Position numbers and translations under genes: made by a program. DNA of 64,000 bases from Brotaphodocola faecis (GTDB lineage: Bacteria > Bacillota > Clostridia > Lachnospirales > Lachnospiraceae). The stretch covers positions 1 to 64,000 of the forward strand of contig NZ_JBBMFJ010000015.1 in NCBI RefSeq assembly GCF_040096075.1, given 5' to 3'. The stretch's first letter is position 1. Every line of letters begins with the position of its first letter. Shown piece after piece: positions 61,594-64,000 of this stretch. The notes under the pieces are model-generated. The model saw only the letters and a program-made list of their open reading frames with translations. It was not told the origin of the DNA and did not search any database.

Positions 61594-62649
61594 TTATTCG
61601 TTCCAGAGTTTGGAAGAAACATCGGTACAGAAGGTGTACTGGTCGTTTAACAGCTTCTGGGTCTCTTCCGGATCCATGTAAGCGGTGGTTACGCCTGCTT
61701 TTTCTGCCGCGTCAACATATTCCGGATCTTCCATAGCTTTTTTAAATGCGTCTGCGTAGAAGTCGATGATCTCCTGCGGAGTTCCCTTCGGTGCTACGAT
61801 GGCGCGGGCACTGCCATACCACTGATCATAGTAGCCAAGCTCGCCAAGAGTCGGTACATCCGGCATGGATTCCATACGTTTGGTATCAAATACGCCAAGC
61901 ACTTTCACTTCAGAAGTCATGGACGCGATATCTGCCTCTTTTGCTACGGAGAAATCAACTTCGCCCTGTCTTAAAGCCAGAAGCTGGTCTGCGGTGCCGC
62001 CGTAAGGAATATCGGTATACTCAAAGTCTGCGCTGTTTGCAAGAAGCTGTGCGCCGATGTGGTTGGATGCCTTGTTGCCGTTGGTGGATGCCTTTAATTC
62101 ACCCGGATGCTCCTTTGCGTAAGTGACCAGATCTTCCAGAGTGTCGAACTGGCTGTTTGCTGCTACCAGAACCAGCGCAGTCTCATTTACGTGGTTGCAG
62201 ATCGGAACGTAATCTTCCATGGTATAGTTTGCAAGTCCGTCTACAATATTAGAACAAAGGGTCGGCAGGTTTACAAATCCTAAAGTGTAACCGTCTGGTT
62301 TTGCGTTTGCCAGAGCAGTCCATCCGATGGAACCGGATCCGCCTTCCTGGTTGTCGATGACGATGGTCTTTCCTACATATTTGGTTGCGTACTGGGAAAG
62401 GACACGGGCGGTATTATCGGTACCGGATCCTGCCTTGTAGGCTACGATCATGGTCACATTTTCTTCCGGAGTCCAGGTAGATGCTCCAGCCTCGCTGCTC
62501 TCAGCTGCTGCCTCACTGCCCTCTGCCTTGGTCTCTGCCGGAGCTGCGGTGGTGTCTGCGCTTTCCTTATTACCAGAACCACATGCTGTCATGGAACACA
62601 TCATGACGGCTGCCATGCACATTGCTGCTGCTTTTCTCCATTTTCTCAT
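61594..62649 (-). CDS. tctC: Tripartite tricarboxylate transporter binding protein TctC
   Basis: Extracytoplasmic binding lipoprotein (Bug/TctC family) of 351 residues. Lipobox at Cys23 (SMTAC), an Ala/Glu-rich linker, then the fold starting VTMIVAYKAGSGTDNTARVL and DNQEGGSGSIGW (a conserved ligand loop). The carboxylate carried cannot be read; citrate-like acids are typical. GGAGGG precedes the ATG. First gene of tctCBA-mgtC. Confidence 0.93.
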   Translation of the reverse strand: MRKWRKAAAMCMAAVMMCSMTACGSGNKESADTTAAPAETKAEGSEAAAESSEAGASTWTPEENVTMIVAYKAGSGTDNTARVLSQYATKYVGKTIVIDNQEGGSGSIGWTALANAKPDGYTLGFVNLPTLCSNIVDGLANYTMEDYVPICNHVNETALVLVAANSQFDTLEDLVTYAKEHPGELKASTNGNKASNHIGAQLLANSADFEYTDIPYGGTADQLLALRQGEVDFSVAKEADIASMTSEVKVLGVFDTKRMESMPDVPTLGELGYYDQWYGSARAIVAPKGTPQEIIDFYADAFKKAMEDPEYVDAAEKAGVTTAYMDPEETQKLLNDQYTFCTDVSSKLWNE

Positions 62650-62696
62650 TGTATAACCCTCCTTGATATAAAGTTTCTTTTTTAAACTTCTTTCTT

Positions 62697-62751
62697 AACA
62701 ACAAATCAACATCTTTTATGCGTTTTGTATGTTTCTTTGTCATTTGTTGTT
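62697..62751. repeat. 10-bp inverted repeat ahead of tctC
   Basis: AACAACAAAT and ATTTGTTGTT separated by 35 bases, within the tctC leader. Could be an operator pair or form a leader hairpin. Confidence 0.4.
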
Positions 62752-62757
62752 GAGTTC

Positions 62758-62799
62758 ATTGTATATTTTGTGGTAATATGTGTAAAGTACAAAATATAC
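62758..62799 (-). promoter_or_regulatory. tctC promoter overlapping an 11-bp inverted repeat
   Basis: TTTACA (62781-62786), 17 bases, TACAAT (62758-62763) on the minus strand. A perfect inverted repeat GTATATTTTGT / ACAAAATATAC (62761-62771, 62789-62799; 17-base spacer) covers the promoter and may bind the regulator of the operon. Confidence 0.6.
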
Positions 62800-62843
62800 G
62801 GAAATTGAACTATGTACAATTTTTGAACCAGGAGATGCTTTTT

Positions 62844-64000
62844 ATGGATCAAACTTCCCATTTTTCGCTTCCTGCTGCTGTTTCAGACAACGGACTTCCC
62901 GCCAAGATGAAGTGCCAGTTCCGCTACATTCTGGCAGGCGCCCTCATCCTTGCCCTGATGGTTTCCCTTCTGTTTTCCATGACCCGCTTTTTCGAGCGCG
63001 TCACCTACGATGCCATCTCGGACTCCAACCGTGATTTTGCGGTCTCCGTCAATGCCATGACCGAAACCCTGAACTCTTCCATGGTCAATTTTGAGCGGCA
63101 GCTCTTCTATTCTAATACGGTTTCCACGCTGTTCCGGAAGGACGGCTTTACCGATGCAGAGAAATCCTACATTATGCGGGATTTAAACAGCTCCTTAAAT
63201 GCGGCTGATTTCACGGAAGCCATCTATGTATACAATGGTTACACCGATACCGTTTACTCCACTGGCCCCTTCTTTGCCCGGAAACTGGAAGATGTAAACG
63301 CAATCCCGGTGCGGGAACTTCTCTCTGACCGTTCTACCGACCAGCGTTTTCGTGCCATATACTGCCATGAGGATGGTGATGAAGAACACAGCGACCACAA
63401 TTATTACGCATTCATCTTCTATGAGCTGTACCCGGACCGCACGCCAAAGCCCAATGCCCTGGTGGTTACCATCCACGATGACTGGTATCAGAATTTCCTG
63501 CTGCTGGCCAATCCGTCTTCGGATTTTATTGTGCTGGATTTTGCGGGCAATCCTCTGCTCTATGCCGATGAATCCCTGTGCAGTTCCAGCCGTCCTTACT
63601 ATGAACAGATCCATGAGGACACGGAAAATCCACCTTCCGGCTACATTCTCGGCAAAAACCGCAATGAAATCTGCCTGTATTACGAATCACCGAGTACACG
63701 GCACATTTACTTGCGGATTACCTCCATCCGGGATCTGGTTCCGCGGTTTTATCATTTCCGGCAGATCACGACCCGCATCATCATTGGCCTGAGTTTTCTG
63801 TTTGCGGCCCTGCTGCTGGCGCTTCTGTTTTACAGCTTCTTCCCCATGCTCCGCATGAAGGATGCCATCCGCCAGATTGACTCCTGCCTGACGGGAGAAC
63901 CAGAAGCAGAAAACACGAAAAAAACAGCTGTGCCAGAGGAAGTTCTTCCATTAAAGAAGCAGCTGGAAAACGTGGTTTCTAAATCGGAACGCACCAGTCT
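62844..64000 (+). CDS. Membrane sensor or regulator with two TM helices, cut by the window end
   Basis: At least 385 residues, open at the right edge. A short cytoplasmic N terminus is followed by TM1 (about 29-45), a large external domain of about 250 residues that resembles a Cache sensor, TM2 (about 313-333), then a cytoplasmic linker (KDAIRQIDSCLTGEPEAE). This layout fits an AraC-type YesN-like regulator or a histidine kinase; the deciding domain lies outside. AGGAG precedes the ATG by nine bases. It diverges from tctCBA and is the natural candidate for its control. Confidence 0.75.
   Translation, partial: MDQTSHFSLPAAVSDNGLPAKMKCQFRYILAGALILALMVSLLFSMTRFFERVTYDAISDSNRDFAVSVNAMTETLNSSMVNFERQLFYSNTVSTLFRKDGFTDAEKSYIMRDLNSSLNAADFTEAIYVYNGYTDTVYSTGPFFARKLEDVNAIPVRELLSDRSTDQRFRAIYCHEDGDEEHSDHNYYAFIFYELYPDRTPKPNALVVTIHDDWYQNFLLLANPSSDFIVLDFAGNPLLYADESLCSSSRPYYEQIHEDTENPPSGYILGKNRNEICLYYESPSTRHIYLRITSIRDLVPRFYHFRQITTRIIIGLSFLFAALLLALLFYSFFPMLRMKDAIRQIDSCLTGEPEAENTKKTAVPEEVLPLKKQLENVVSKSERTS

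Noticed and set aside
1..64000. tRNA, rRNA genes and CRISPR arrays
   Set aside because: No cloverleaf with a GGTTCGAATCC-type T-arm, no rRNA stretch and no regularly spaced repeat was seen.

Overview
The window looks like the chromosome of a spore-forming, anaerobic Clostridia member, most likely Lachnospiraceae. The support is a sporulation sigma factor (sigG), a YlmC/YmxH-type protein, strong AGGAGG ribosome-binding sites, TTGACA/TATAAT promoters, type III pantothenate kinase, NrdR and two Dpp/Opp-type ABC operons. No rRNA, tRNA or CRISPR array was found.

Layout. 0-7.5 kb: SNF2/SWIM helicase, argS, efp, a YqeG-type HAD phosphatase, nrdR and a YlmC-like protein. 7.5-13.6 kb is a sulfur-amino-acid block: metNIQ for methionine import, an Rrf2 regulator, cysK and metY. 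Upstream of metN is a complete leader-peptide attenuator: a strong promoter, a 32-residue peptide with 11 Met, a potential antiterminator and a terminator. 13.7-24 kb is mostly housekeeping: a PepV-like dipeptidase, YqeY, prfC, coaBC and coaX (divergent), a CbpA-like DnaJ protein, a DUF362 gene with one in-frame TGA, a phosphatase and sigG. 24-29.9 kb holds sugar genes (a fucose/arabinose-isomerase-family enzyme, xylB, kdgK) around the L25/CTC gene, with a CIRCE-like operator between xylB and L25.

30-38 kb is a sugar-acid operon (DUF1537 kinase, LarA-family racemase, glycerate kinase, KdgT-type permease, PdxA2). It faces a PrpR-like regulator whose AAA+ domain lacks the sigma-54 contact motif. 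38.7-46.9 kb is a metal-type ABC importer operon with two paralogous methyltransferases and an aspartoacylase-family fragment. It faces an InrS/CsoR-like sensor and a DUF3842 gene, with a GC palindrome between two face-to-face promoters. A decayed serine recombinase follows. 48.4-52.7 kb: a small Cys protein, a VanW/G5 surface protein, a cation antiporter behind a riboswitch-like leader, and a GNAT enzyme. 52.7-58.6 kb is an oppABCDF operon. 58.8-64 kb is tctCBA with a translationally coupled mgtC, facing a two-TM sensor cut by the window end.

A non-autonomous mobile element of 133 bp with 14-bp terminal inverted repeats occurs twice. A 27-bp derivative sits in the ribosome-binding site of the DUF362 gene. 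The 133-bp copy at 31.05 kb and the 27-bp copy each have perfect 8-bp target duplications. LarA-family enzymes use a nickel-pincer cofactor, so the nearby nickel-type transporter and sensor may be functionally linked to the sugar-acid operon; this is an inference.
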